DNA of 64,000 nucleotides from Pisaster brevispinus (Eukaryota; Echinodermata; Asteroidea; Forcipulatida; Asteriidae): assembly GCA_023634235.1 (NCBI GenBank), contig JAMKCF010000016.1, forward strand, positions 8,851,366 through 8,915,365. The letters are read 5' to 3'. The translations under genes were made by a program, and so were the position numbers. Position 1 is the stretch's first letter. Each line of letters starts with the position of its first letter. Below are positions 19,250 through 32,800 of this stretch, piece after piece. The notes under the pieces were generated by a model that did not search any database, was not told the origin of the DNA, and saw only the letters and a list, made by a program, of their open reading frames with translations.

Positions 19250-19520
19250 ATGCTCAATGTTGGTGAAAGACGTATGTGAAAAAGACCCCCGCGTTGGTTT
19301 GCAAAGCGCCTTGAAACGCACGGATCCAGTAATTGTGAGATAGCCCCGCCGAACATCTGACGTCACACTTCGAGGCTCGTGAATAACGCCAGATACCGGC
19401 CGGACCGGATGTTGGCAAACGTACCTTTGACCTAGCATTCATTTCACACGGACACTCGCAGAACAAAACAACGCCACGTGATGTATCCAATGAAATCATT
19501 GGGCCTTAAGACCAGTACCT
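19250..19520. promoter_or_regulatory. GC-rich island with CRE, E-box and CCAAT palindrome
   Basis: In AT-rich surroundings this stretch is CpG-rich and carries CTGACGTCAC, CCACGTGA and CCAATGAAATCATTGG, a palindrome holding CCAAT in both orientations. It resembles a regulatory element. No transcript is evident, so function is inferred from motifs only. Confidence 0.35.
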
Positions 19521-20199
19521 GTCTTTATCTTTGCTATCTAGTGTGAGAAGTACTGGTATAGCGCCCGCTGTTGTTGACTCCCCGTAATGTATGAAAACAT
19601 TACTTAGGTCGTAATAATGTATGAAATAATTTAATACTTAGGTCGCAACTTCGGCGACTTCAGGCGCCCTCGGTCATTATTTTTTTGGAGTAATTACCAA
19701 AGGTATTCCTTCCCTTTAATGTATATATCTTGCAGCGTTTAAAGAAGAAAGGATAATTGAATGAACAAGTAACAAATCACAGGGAATAAAAAATGTACAT
19801 ACCAATGGAGCAGCATGTAACGGTCTTTTCGTATTTGGTTGTGGACACAAAATGACATTAGTGCTTCATAAGTGGCATGGTGTATCCCCTCCCCTTTCCT
19901 ATTGTGTCTTTATTGTGTTCTCAGAATCTCAGGAATTCTTTGGGGATTTTTTTTTCTCTGCCTTTCTGTTTTGTTTTGCTTTTTGCTTTTTGTTTTCGAG
20001 AGATTGGGGTGGGGTGAGGGAGGGTACTTCTGTACAAGATGAAGAGTGTGTGAGAATGGGAACAATAGTGGTGGACACCTGGCTACATATCGGGCTTGGT
20101 ATAAAAAATGAATCTATTTGGAAGTCTACTCACCATCCTGTTGAATAAACCTCAACGATAATGATTGCTCAAGCAGAACTAACTTCTTCCATCTGTTTC

Positions 20200-20450
20200 A
20201 ATTTCTGGCGTTCTGATTGGTCGGCCAGTGGATAAACTCCACCTGTTAACAAATATACGGCATCGTGATTGGCCAGTCGAGAAAGCGTCGTCGGACAGGT
20301 GGGTTGTGGACGGTATTCCGGACGTGCAGATTTGGCGCTCATTGTTCTTGTGGTATTCAAAAGTGTTTGTTTGGAAATTCCTTTGCAAGTACGTAACAAA
20401 CTGGGACAACAAAACTGCGGGGTGAAAGTTCACGATTTTACTTGCTAGTC
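20200..20450 (+). promoter_or_regulatory. Promoter-like region: paired inverted CCAAT boxes and E2F-type site
   Basis: GATTGG occurs at 20215-20220 and 20267-20272, exactly 52 bp apart (about five helical turns), the NF-Y-type arrangement of many TATA-less promoters. TTTGGCGC, the E2F consensus, is at 20331-20338. GC content is raised. It lies just upstream of a plausible first coding exon ending in GTAGGT. No TATA box is seen. Confidence 0.45.
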
Positions 20451-20495
20451 TGGTTGGGTATTTGTTTTATTTAGTGACTGCGAGATCCAAAACAT

Positions 20496-20610
20496 GTGGC
20501 ACTGCAGAAAACGCCCGCTAAGGTTTTGTCTTTCATTTTGGTGAAGAGGTTGGAAGTTCAAGTCTTTATTTTCCAAACAAACATGGATAACCTACAAATT
20601 TGGAACAATG
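20496..20610 (+). CDS. Candidate first exon of the putative gene
   Basis: Two in-frame starts are possible: 20496 (MALQKTPAKVL...) and 20583 (MDNLQIWNN). The second has the better context (AAACAAACATGG). The donor is AATG/GTAGGT at 20611, leaving phase 1. It lies 130-370 bp after the CCAAT/E2F region. Confidence 0.35.
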
Positions 20611-23600
20611 GTAGGTATATCGTTTCACTTTGCCGGCATTGTCATCAGAAGAGAATACTTGTACAGGTTGACCAAACATTTATTATGCATGGTTATTGGT
20701 GGTGTAGGTCAAGCTCTCTGCAGATTATGTATAGTACGGTCTCACGTGAGAATGAAGCGACTTCCTCGGTTACGGGCTATGGCCGTTGGCTGCGATGGCA
20801 CATGAGGACTAGATCTTTTTGGCGTTACGGTGTCGTAGAGGGATTTTGTGTCCCCACACCCCATACGGTAATGGGCTGGGAAAAATGTCCGTATCCAGCC
20901 ACCACTTTTTCATTCGTCATGAAATAAAATAGTATCTAATTTACTCAAATGAGATATTCCTTTGGGTAAAAATGAGTGAAAAAGTGGTGGCAGGATACGG
21001 AAATTTTTCCATGGGCTGAAGGATGTTGATTCAAAATAGGGCGCTAATGGACGCCATTTCTACACAATTTGCTGCGGGGGCCGGGAGGACAGAATATTTA
21101 TCCTGCCACACCCGGCCAAGCCCTTAATAGTCCCTTTTTACTTGGGAGCGGGTATGGGTTTGTGCCCTTTTTATAGGCATTATACAGCATTGGTAATGTT
21201 AAAAACATAGCTATTAAATTTTAGACTGAAAGATTATTAGTTATGGAGTTAATGTATAACCTTTTTTCTGTGAAATATTTCCCTCTGAAATGAAGCCATA
21301 TTCTAGAAAACTGTTTCTGAAAAACCCTTTTAGAAAGCGCGACAGCTGATTTGGTTGGTACAACCAAAATCAAGGACAATGTAAATTATCATGCTGACAA
21401 TTTTGCATGTTTTTTCTTCTTCACTGTTTTCTCCCGACTCGCACATCGGATGAAGCCAACATTTTCGTTTGTCATTCCATGTCTACTGGTTTATCACACA
21501 AAACATGAGTACTGTCAACTGCGACTATTTTTGTCAGCTCTACCAATCCTGTATACTTCCTTTAACGGCAGTACACTGAGCGGCTTTGTCGCACTCATTA
21601 GTGACGTCATAATCTGTTCCTGAAGATATTTACTGGCACCTTGTTTGTTCAAAAATAACATTTAAGATTAAAATCATCAATTTGTACTCTCCATACCATT
21701 CCAATCACCAGTCCAATAATTACAACTCCAAAATAAAAAATATATATTGGTTAGGTATTTTATTTTAAAATTGTTATTTTAAAATTGTTTTTTGGTCAAC
21801 CCCTTAGCGCTAACATAAGCCGGTTTCGATTTTAACAAATTGAGCAAAATAAGCAGGATACCAGTCTCAGATACTGCATGTATAGAATGGTACTTTGGCT
21901 GGTAAGCTTATTCTGGTAAGCATAGTTTTATTGAACTCGTAGCCACTTTTCTGTTAAGCAGCTCTCTTAAACTAAGCCCATCTTGAGGTTGAAGGCTTCA
22001 CAGGAATTTGAGAAAGTTTGAGGAATGGTGTCAGCATAATTTTTGGTCTAACATGCCCAAGGAACAGGGATAATAATGCTGTAAAGCCCCTTGACCGCCA
22101 AGCTAGGATTGGTGCGATATATGAACCACTTTGCTGTTATTAATTATTATCTTGTCAAGTTATAAACCACAAGTTATTTTGTAATGTTTTTATTTTGTTA
22201 TTGTCTTTTCTAACTTGTTTTCTTCTTGCAAATCAAACAGGGATTATGGAAGAGGAAATGGTCTGGTGCATTTTCACGCAATGAGAGTTAGCACGTGAGT
22301 ATACTAGGGACTTGACATCAATGACCACAGTGTGGTAAAATTACAATGTTATACCAGAACGGGACACCCGATATTTAGGCGTGTAACAGTTATTACTCAA
22401 ATTTTATGTTAGGCCTAATGTTCGCACAAAATTACTATTCGTCAATTCTACGGCTGAACTTCCTTTTTCAACGATGACACCAGTAATTGTACCTACCATC
22501 AAAATGGTTCCCTTCCCTCTCAGCCTCGATTTGGCAACACTGACTTGAATGAGAGGGGGCGGGGTGACTAATGCAGTACACCATATTACTAGGGCACAAA
22601 TTCATCTTCTTTGCCCTTAACTTTCTTAGTGAAAAGCCAGCAGCCGGACCAGTTTGCTTGTCATTCTACTTGCCTGTCAGCTTTTTCACATGAAATAGGT
22701 ATATTTTCAACACTGAAACAGTCAGCCGGACCACTTGGTGAGAATTTTGACCGGTCCTCGGGTGTTTTAACCTAGCCTTTGGCCAGCAGACCACTTAAGG
22801 GAGAACGCTCTGCAACCATGTAAACACACAATTTGTTATTTCCTATATACAGTATACTATAGGAAGTTACTGAGAAGTCACTGGTTACCATCCAAAAGCC
22901 ACAAAGTTTACACTATTATGACTGGCACCCTGCTGTGTATGCAGCTCGTTTGTTTTGCCTTTTCAAACCAGTAACAGCTATAACCATTTCATTCTATAGT
23001 TATTTCAAACCAGTAACAGCTATAACTATTTCATTCTATAATTATTTCAAACCAGTAACAGCTATAACTATTTCATTCTATAATTATTTCAAACCAGTAA
23101 CAGCTTTAACTATTTCATTCTATAATTATTTCAAACCAGTAACAGCTATAACTATTTCATTCTATAATTATTTCAAACCAGTAACAGCTATAACTATTTC
23201 ATTCTATAATTTTTTCAAACCAGTAACAGCTATAACTATTTCATTCTATAATTATTTCAAACCCGTAAGCTATAACTATTGCATTCTATAATTACTTCGA
23301 ACGAGTAATCTTTCTTTTTTTCCTGCTACTTCGCTGCCCCCGCATGAACAACAATTTCGCTCCATTGACTGAACAACTCAAAATAAATCACACTCCCTCT
23401 CGAAACAGTTCTAAAATTTCTAAAGGTTTTAAAAAAGAGCTCCCAAGGTCAAATTCAGTCTTGTGACGCTCTCATTCTCCAATAGATAGAGAGTCCTCAT
23501 GGAAGTGACGCTCTCATTCTTGTGACGCTCTCATTCTTGTGACGCTCTCATTCTCCAATAGATAGAGAGTCCTCATGGAAGTGACGCTCTCATTCTTGTG

Positions 23601-26568
23601 ACGCTTTCATTCTTGTGATGCTCTTATTCTCCAATAGATATAGAGTCCTCATTCTTGTGACGCTCTCATTCTTGTGACGCTCTCATTCTTGTGACACTCT
23701 CATTCTTGTGACGCTCTAATTCTCCAATGGATATAGAGTCCTCATGGAAGTGACGCTCTCATTCTTGTGACGCTCTAATTCTTCAATAGATATAGAGTTC
23801 TCATGGAAGTGACGCTCTCATTCTGTGACGCTCTCATTCTCCAATAGAGATAGAGTCCTCATGGAAGTGACGCTCTCATTCTTGTGACGCTCTCATTCTC
23901 CAACAGAGATAGAGTCCTCATGGAAGTGACGCTCTCATTCTTGTGACGCTCTCATTCTCCAACAGAGATAGAGTCCTCATGGAAGTGACGCTCTCATTCT
24001 TGTGACGCTCTCATTCTTGTGACGCTCTCATTCTTGTGACGCTCTCATTCTCCAATAGATATAGAGTCCTCATGGAAGTGACGCTCTCATTCTTGTGACG
24101 CTTTCATTCTTGTGACGCTCTTATTCTCCAATAGATATAGAGTCCTCATGGAAGTGGCGCTCTCATTCTTGTGACGCTCTCATTCTTGTGACGCTCTCAT
24201 TCTCCAATAGATATAGAGTCCTCATGGAAGTGACGCTCTCATTCTTGTGACGCTCTCATTCTCCAATAGATATAGAGTCCTCATGAAAGTGACGCTCTCA
24301 TTCTTGTGACGCTCTCATTCTTGTGACGCTCTCATTCTTCAACAGAGATAGAGTCCTCATGGAAGTGACGCTCTCATTCTTGTGACGCTCTCATTCTCCA
24401 ACAGAGATAGAGTCCTCATGGAAGTGACGCTCTCATTCTTGTGACGCTCTCATTCTCCAACAGAGATAGAGTCCTCATGGAAGTGACGCTCTCATTCTTG
24501 TGACGCTCTCATTCTCCAACAGAGATAGAGTCCTCATGGAAGTGACGCTCTCATTCTTGTGACGCTCTCATTCTCCAATAGAGATAGAGTCCTCATGGAA
24601 GTGACGCTCTCATTCTTGTGACGCTCTCATTCTCCAACAGAGATAGAGTCCTCATGGAAGTGACGCTCTCATTCTTGTGACGCTCTCATTCTCCAATAGA
24701 GATAGAGTCCTCATGGAAGTGGGGGAAAGAATTCAAGTCTCTAACCTCACATTAAAGTAACAGTTTTTAATTAAAAAGTCATTAGTCCGCTTTTTTTTCA
24801 AAAAATCTAAAAAATTCCAAGCTCTACCATTGCACCTAGCCAAACAGCATGCCAAATGTCTTATCACTACCTGGGGTTTGTTTTTAACTAACACAATCCA
24901 ACATTGACCCGCTCTCCAGGAATTCCCATAGGAATTGTACAGCAATTACTCAGCCTTGCTAAGTTGTGTAAACAAAGGGGTTTTTTCAAAGAAATGGTTG
25001 ATTGAGCAGAAAGAGACATGTGGGCTCATCTCAAAATACAATTTTGCTTGAATTGATTTTGTTTAGTCAAAAGGGTCTATATCTAATGCTCTGGGTGATT
25101 TAAAAGTGATTGGGTGATTTAAAAGTGATTTGGTTCTTCACAGAAATGTATTACATGCTAAAATCAAACTGTTACTCAACAAGTAAGGCAGGGTGAAATG
25201 GTGTGATTTTTTTTATGGTGTCACGCAGAGTTAAAAAAATGGTGTAAAAAAAATGTCATTTTATTTTACACTTCCTTATCAGAGCCAAATTTAAAACGTG
25301 ACGTCATCGGACAGCTAAAAAAAAAAACCGTCTGCACATTCCAAAGAGGAATTTCACACCAGTCCAAAAATCAAAGTCAATGTTATTGATTGAATATCAT
25401 AAAAATGCAGGAATTGACTGAACATTCTTTGTAAAAAGCATGTTTGGACCATTATGTGAATGTGACGTCACCAAACATGTTTAAATTTTGACCCCCAAAA
25501 AAATGCACTTGAAGGGTACCAAAACACAGTGCCAGTTTACATTTTAATAATAACATTCAGATTTTTTGCTGATGAGCATTTTTACTGTTAATTTCAGTTT
25601 AATTATCAGTTGTAGCGAATAACAAGTTTATCAAAAGGGTGCCCACTGTACGAAGTGCCAGTACACAGCCTATTAGCAAGTACACATAGCGAAACCTTTC
25701 AGTCACCTATGAACCGGCACGATTGTTCGCGAAAACCAGACAGAGCGTGGAAAATTCATATCTTAATGGTGTTAAACGCCAGACGAGGCACGTACATGGT
25801 CCGCGTACACAAGCTCAGCCTTAGCTTGTATGTTGAGGTCCACTGTTGGGGAGGGAGTCCGTAGAGCGACTTAGGCAATGTTGTGTCTGTGGAAATTGGA
25901 GAGCACTGCAGCCAGACTAAAACCAAACATTGGGGGTATACAGGCACGCGGTATAATAATTGCCACTCTGGATGATGTACCACCATAAAAATGCGAGCGG
26001 GGGAACTTTGCGGTGTATTTTATTTTTGGCGGGATTTGCTGTTGGACTTGCACCAAAAAACCAACAACAACGAAAGGCACACATGCAACCACATTGGCCT
26101 AGTGCCGGTACATCAAACCAGGGACGCAGTGCCTGGGGATCGTGTCGGGCAACCCTGGGAAGGAGTCCGATGTTCAGGATCACCGGGAAGTTTAGGACCT
26201 AGACGCAATCGTCAGTTGCGATGTAAGTTTTTCAAATTTCGCTGTAATTATACCCATTAAGTTGAGGTTTGACTTTCGTGACACCGTCTGTTGGGGGACG
26301 GATAGGTGTGTGCTTAAAGGGAAACTAAACATTTCGTTTGCAGGAAAAAACATTTTTCCCGCTAATTAATATTGAGGTCTGTGATGGTTGTTTGAACACT
26401 GAATAGTTCTGGAGAGCGCAACCACCCCCCCCTCCTCTCTTGAGCTGCAATCCTTCGGGAGCTGTTTAGTTTATACGTTGTAATTTGGTCAATTATTGTT
26501 CTACCCATTTGTACTTCTTGTTGCTGCTGTTGCTGTAGCTGTCACTGTTACTGTTGCTGTTGCTGTTA

Positions 26569-26608
<40 letters not shown>

Positions 26609-26696
26609 CGCGGTTCCTGTTGCTGCTGCTGGTGCTGATGTTGCTAATGTTATTGGCAACAACAACAACAACAACAACAGCAACAACAGCAGCAGC

Positions 26697-26781
<85 letters not shown>

Positions 26782-26801
26782 GCAACAGCAACAGCAACAG
26801 C

Positions 26802-26844
<43 letters not shown>

Positions 26845-29800
26845 CCACAATGATGTATCATACTTTGAATTCGAGTTTTGGAAATTATCAGGTTAAACAA
26901 AATGGAGTCGACCATCACTTGGAAAGTGTCTACCTGAAATAAAATTTAAAAAACGGTGAAACACGGGGACTCAATCCAATAATTATTACAAAAATATATA
27001 CTCATTATGTGTAAATGCGGAGGTTACAGCATGTGATTTCTTGGGATTTCTTTCTCAAACGTTGAGCCTTTGGAAGAAGTAAAACTGTCACCAAGGGGAG
27101 AAAGAACGTAATAGTCAATTGAGTCCAAATCTGATAGTGTTATACTTCTGGTGATGCATCGTAGTCTGTAGACCTCCTGAATTGTAACATCTGGGAGGTT
27201 CTGGGTCTAGAATAAGGGAGAACACAGGCTCACAAGCTACCCTTCAGGAACTTTCAAATTCCTCAAACTTAATCCTGTTGTTTTAGTGAAATCAATGAAG
27301 AACGGTTTTGTTTGTTTTTCAGCTAGGTTTTTTTGTGTGCACGTTCATGTAAGGTTTATTTCGAACGCGGGAACTAACAATGGTGATCCATTGGGTATGC
27401 CAATTAAATATTCTCAACTTTGGTCGTACTTTTAGATGAGACTATCTCTTTGAAGTTTTGTTACAGGTATATACTTGCAGTTAACTAGACATTTTTCATT
27501 TTGTCTTTTGATGTATCGGACCATTTCCTTTTTTCGATCTCATTTGGGGGGAAAGGTGTTGGGGAGACAAGAGTTCTAATGGGGTGCGCCCCTGCCCCTG
27601 GTGGTTACATCACTGAGGATGTTAGCGCTTTCAGACTGGTCATATTTGTTGTTGTTTTTCCTCCATTATTGGCAACACTGACACTGTCTTTAAGAACCTG
27701 TGTATATCAACATCAGAATGACTTACAATCAGTCAAACTACAATTTGCTTCGTTGAGTTGTTATTACCGCTTTGATGTGGTTTATTTTGCCACGCGACAA
27801 ACCGCCATTTCTGGAGCCGCAAAGAAGTTTCCACGTTTTCAATCTGCAAGTGTGCATAATACTGACAGGCTCTCATTTTAGTTTACACTGCAAAAACTGG
27901 GTGTTAAAATTGACACCGTGGGTGTTGTCACATTATAGATACCAAAGAGAGAGAGAGAATCAAAATTATCAACATGGAGTGTTGAAATAACACCAATGTA
28001 ATTGATTCATTATGGTGTAAATGTTGATTCTTGTTGGAGGGTATCTTTGTGCGACAACACCCATGGTGTCAATTTTAACACCCCAGTTTTTCGCAGTGTA
28101 AATTTATTATCATGAATGTCTTTGTCGTGACAAACATTGATACCGGCAACTAATTATCCTTTGAAAAAAGGGGAGCGAACCTCTCTCCCACCATAGGTCC
28201 GTAGTCAGCCTCTGTCTTTTCTACAGATATTTTCATGGTAATTGTGCAACCAGTGTGTCTGACCTGGTTCCTCCTATCGGCATATTTGAGCGTGAAACCA
28301 GGCTTTCTGCTTCTTCTCACCCGTACACTCTTGCTTTGCTGAGATGTAGAACAAAGAGCCATTCCAACAGCTTTATTCCACGTACTGCATCTCTTTGGAA
28401 CTCCTTGCCTGATGCATGTTTCCCGCCATCCTATACAATCTAGAATGTTCTAAGAGGAATATCAATTCCTACCTTCAACTCCCCTGAGTTGTTTTCGTCT
28501 TGAATATTTTCTTCTTGTAGCCCCTTACCAAGAGTGTTTAGATTTGTTTGGGGCGCACTTGCATTTGGTAAAAAAGGCGTATATTTTCCTCTCAGACTCA
28601 GTTTCGTTACATTGAATAGATTCGGAGAATACACTATAACTGCGCCATGATGAAGGTTTGGCAAGATATGGAATCGATTGGATGATTATCAGCAGGGCAA
28701 ATTACCCTAAGTTATGGAAGTAATGTGTAATGCAAGTTATTACTACAATAAAGTTATGTGTGGTAGCCGCTGCTAATAAAACAGTATTCGAATTGGTCTC
28801 TCGTTTACCAGTCAAACTCGGTGGTCCAGTTGTTAAATGTTTGTCATAGATTGATGAATAGTCCAAAAATATGGCCACAATAACTTACTGCGTAGCTGTT
28901 TATAATAAACTATTTTGAGAAAGGATTCCCTTCGCAGTAACTATGGTTTGGATAATCGCCCTAAAAAAGACGAATATAGAACTTTGAGGGTTGACTGAAA
29001 AATCAAATTTCCGCGAAGTCCGCTCGCGAGTGCTGCGGCCAAAGATGCGGTTGGTACCCGCTGTCACCTCGCTAAACGTGGATGGAGTCGACGTTCTTGT
29101 GAAAATACCGTAATAGTTTGTCTTTTGTTTTATCTTTCTTGATAATCATGTCTATAAATAAGCATTACGTTGACAGAAAACCAAGCTATGACCCCAACCT
29201 AAAGCTATCTGATGTAGACATGCGGGGGTCATTGGTTCGAGCGCAGGACTAGCATTGAATACCGATGTACAGTGATTCTTGCACACTGGTGTCGGGGTAA
29301 AACCAAAGTACTGTTTTTGTTACATCCATTAAATGTATTCAAAAATATTGTATGACTAGTAATTACTGGGATTAAAGTAATGGCATTAGTCTATCGTCAG
29401 TTTTTACAAACCAAGGTTTTGTAAACTTGCGAAGAACTTTCATGGACGGACTGATTTGCTCGGCATTGTGTATTACCAATCGTCGTGCAAATTCCCCAAG
29501 TTGTTGTGTATTTTCTCTACAAGTGTCTGTGAATGAAATTTTATGCAAAAGGTGTGTTCGTCTGTGTTTTTAACCAGGTCTAACGACGAAGGTTTAAATT
29601 CTGAAGTTACTTACCAATAGTTGATTAAATTGTGCCACCATTGTTGCCGAAGTGCCTGTTATGTGCAAAACGATAACTGCAATTTTACTGTGTCTGTAAG
29701 AAAAACGTGACTGCAGGCAATGATTTCTTTGGGTTTGCTTGTACTTAGAATTAGTGTATTTTTATCTTGTATTGTGTTTTAATTTACATTTTTTCATTTT

Positions 29801-32800
29801 ATCACAATTCTTCACTGGCAAAACACTATACAAAAATTACAGGGTAATAAAAAGATAAATATGCATAGGCCTATATTACATTTATTAATAGTATATACAA
29901 TAAGTTACAGTAGGCCCTATATTATAACAATATTGTAAGAGTTACAACAAATCGCCCGTGAGTGGCAAGATGGAGCAAGTGACCATCACCTCTAAAGAGC
30001 TACCCTATACAACAGTTGAAGGGATGGGGCTGGAGGAAGAGGGGTGGGGAAAGGGGGAGGAGACGAGGTGAACTGATAGAAAGAAATTGAGCAAAAATGA
30101 CTCTTAATACCGGCAGCTAGCGCAATGGCAGTTTGAAACCCAAGAGCAAACGTTGTCAGATTGAGTAGTGGAATTGTATTGTGAATTGTAAAATTCAAGC
30201 ACAAAATCGTGATCGTTTGAAACCTAATTTGTTGCAACGAGCGAGCCTTATATACACAACACATGGTCTTGAGACACTCACACAGTACTAAATGTCTTCA
30301 AGAATTAGAAAAAAAACCCTGTATTTCCACATTCTCTAACTTCGTGGTTTTCCGTCTTAAAGTGAGACAGGGAAAAAAATAAGGTCTCGTAGCGATTTCT
30401 TTTTAACAGGGACTTGGAAAAGTGCACGGTGAGAATGTTTGTTTCTTGACAACACGAAAACAGTGTGAAATGTTCCACAGAATTGGTCGCCATGTTGGAA
30501 ACTTGTCCTGTTTTAATCCTCAATATTTTTTTTTTTTTAGAAACGATATAATCAAATCAACTAAAGTTAGAGCATGGAAACAGATGTGAAGTCAGGCCTC
30601 ACTGCAGATCTGTGTTTCTTCCATTATAGTAACTATGGTTTATAAATTAAGTCACAATTAACGGCGGCACCAGACCTGTTAATCTAGGTTGGGGTGAGAG
30701 AAAGGGGAGGAGCAAACTTCAATTAATGGGGAGAGCAAACAGTAATCTTTATTAATGTTGTCCTGCAGAAATAACATTAACAATAATCATTTACAATATA
30801 AACATATCTGCATTTTGTGGGTGCAATGGTTTAGAGTTAGATTCAATTTCGGCCATCGAGGAAACAATTTGAGGACGAAATTGGGGGAGGGGGCGCAGAA
30901 GGGAGCAAAGAAATAACTGCGGACATTTTGTGTGTGTGTGTCCCCACCCCCTTTCCCCATGTTCCCCATTTCACCGACACTGCATGTTGTTCAAAACTGG
31001 CCAGTGCTTTTTATATGAAACCCTGAGTCTACAATTGGTTCGCACAATGGCTGAAAATAAAATGACTGCGTTAGTTTGGAGATTTTGCCGTTACTGATTT
31101 CTCCGTGTACACGGATCCGCGCACGCAGCTCGCCTTTCGCGCCCAAACCCAGGCTATAAAACAAACCACGAGTGCTCGACGGACAGTGTATGGTTTTCTA
31201 CTCCATGTGTGTTCGTTTGCCCTACAGTATTTGAGGAAACCTCAGCATATGGTTTCATGATTATGTTTTGCTCGTTTAGCACATATCAAAGTATCTTTTT
31301 TTATTTATTAAAAAACTAAGCATTAATTACAAAAATAGTCAGGTGATCCGATGACGTCACTAGACATGGCACCACCACGTCGTGCTAAAAACAAATTAGA
31401 AATAAATACACCAAAATAATTTTTAAAAATAAAACCACTGTTCTAACGTTTTTAACATAGAAGAATGGCATTTTATATTCCTTGTTAGAAACTATTTGGC
31501 TCCATAAATGTTTTTTTATAAGACAAGCAGGTAGTCAAACCTTTCCAGTTTTTCATATTTCTTGCAAGAAAAACATATTTCAACAAACCCATGTCAGTGA
31601 ATGAGGTGTTGTAATAAGTAGTTACTTATTCAGTTGTTTGTTCCTTTTTTTTAAGTATTTATTATTTCCTTGAGAGAAAATCTAAAGGTATTACACTGTA
31701 AGAGCTTAAGTGCTAAACTTTTCACCAGTGTGTTATCACATAATTTTATAGATACCCCCCAAAAAGAATCATGTGGTGATTTAAAAAAAAAACACCAATG
31801 TAATTGTGTTGGCAGAAATTAGTGTTATTTTAGTGTTACTTTAACACCATGTGATGTAAATTTTGACTCTTTTCGGTGTCTTTAGGATTGGTAAGGATTA
31901 TAACATCTTGTTGAAAGCTTACTGATTATGAAGTTCATACAAGCCATTTTTTTCGGTGAAATATTTCACCCCCACCCTGACATGAAGTCATATCCGAGAG
32001 AAAAACCTTTAAAAAAAAACCTGCAACAGCTGTTTTCGGTTGTTACAACCAACATTAAGGACAATGTGTTTACATGCTGAAAATTGTGCATGGATTTGTC
32101 ACTATTTTCTCCTGACTCCACACAACGGATGAAGCCCAAAATGTCCGCAGGTTTGTTATTTCGTGTATACTGGTTGATCACACAAAACATGAACACTGCG
32201 ACTATTGTCAACTCCCCAAATCTTGATCACTTTTTTAAAGTAAACGCCAGATGGAAAGACGATTCTCTGCAAATCATCATCTCAATAAATGAGGAGACGA
32301 TAACAATAGTGTTGAGAAAACAGGCGGGTCGTTGAGTTTATTTTGTCGAAAACTTGTAAGGATGTGCACAAAACTTGTACTATTGAAAATAGGAATGTTA
32401 ACAATCAACTTACATGGTATATAAAGATGGCCGTGGTGGGAAAACTGCTCCTGAAATATTGTTGCCTTGAAGGCTGAAGTTTTTGAACGATGTGTGCAAT
32501 CATTGGTTTTGATCTCGCGAGACCCAAACTCATTGTTTGAAAACAGTGAAAAATGTACACTTTTTGAAGGTGCTCAACATTTGTAAGATTGGAAATATGA
32601 ATGTTTACAAATAACTTACAAGGTGTAAAGATGGACTTGGTGGAAAACTTGCTCCTGAAATGTTGTTGCCTAAAATGGTTAAGTTTTTTTTTACAATTAC
32701 ATTTGATCTCGCAAGACCAAAACTCAATCAACAGTGAAAAACGTTTAAGGGTGTTGATAGTTTTCACTGTTTTCTCGTGACCCCGATGACTGATTGAGCT

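Noticed and set aside
22935..23291. 118-codon ORF with a 14-residue peptide repeat
   Set aside because: It exists only because the 42-bp DNA repeat is a multiple of three; no other coding evidence.
26496..26942. Long poly-Asn, poly-Thr, poly-Val, poly-Leu and poly-Cys ORFs on both strands
   Set aside because: They are translations of (CAA)n and (TTG)n microsatellites in different frames, with no flanking gene structure.
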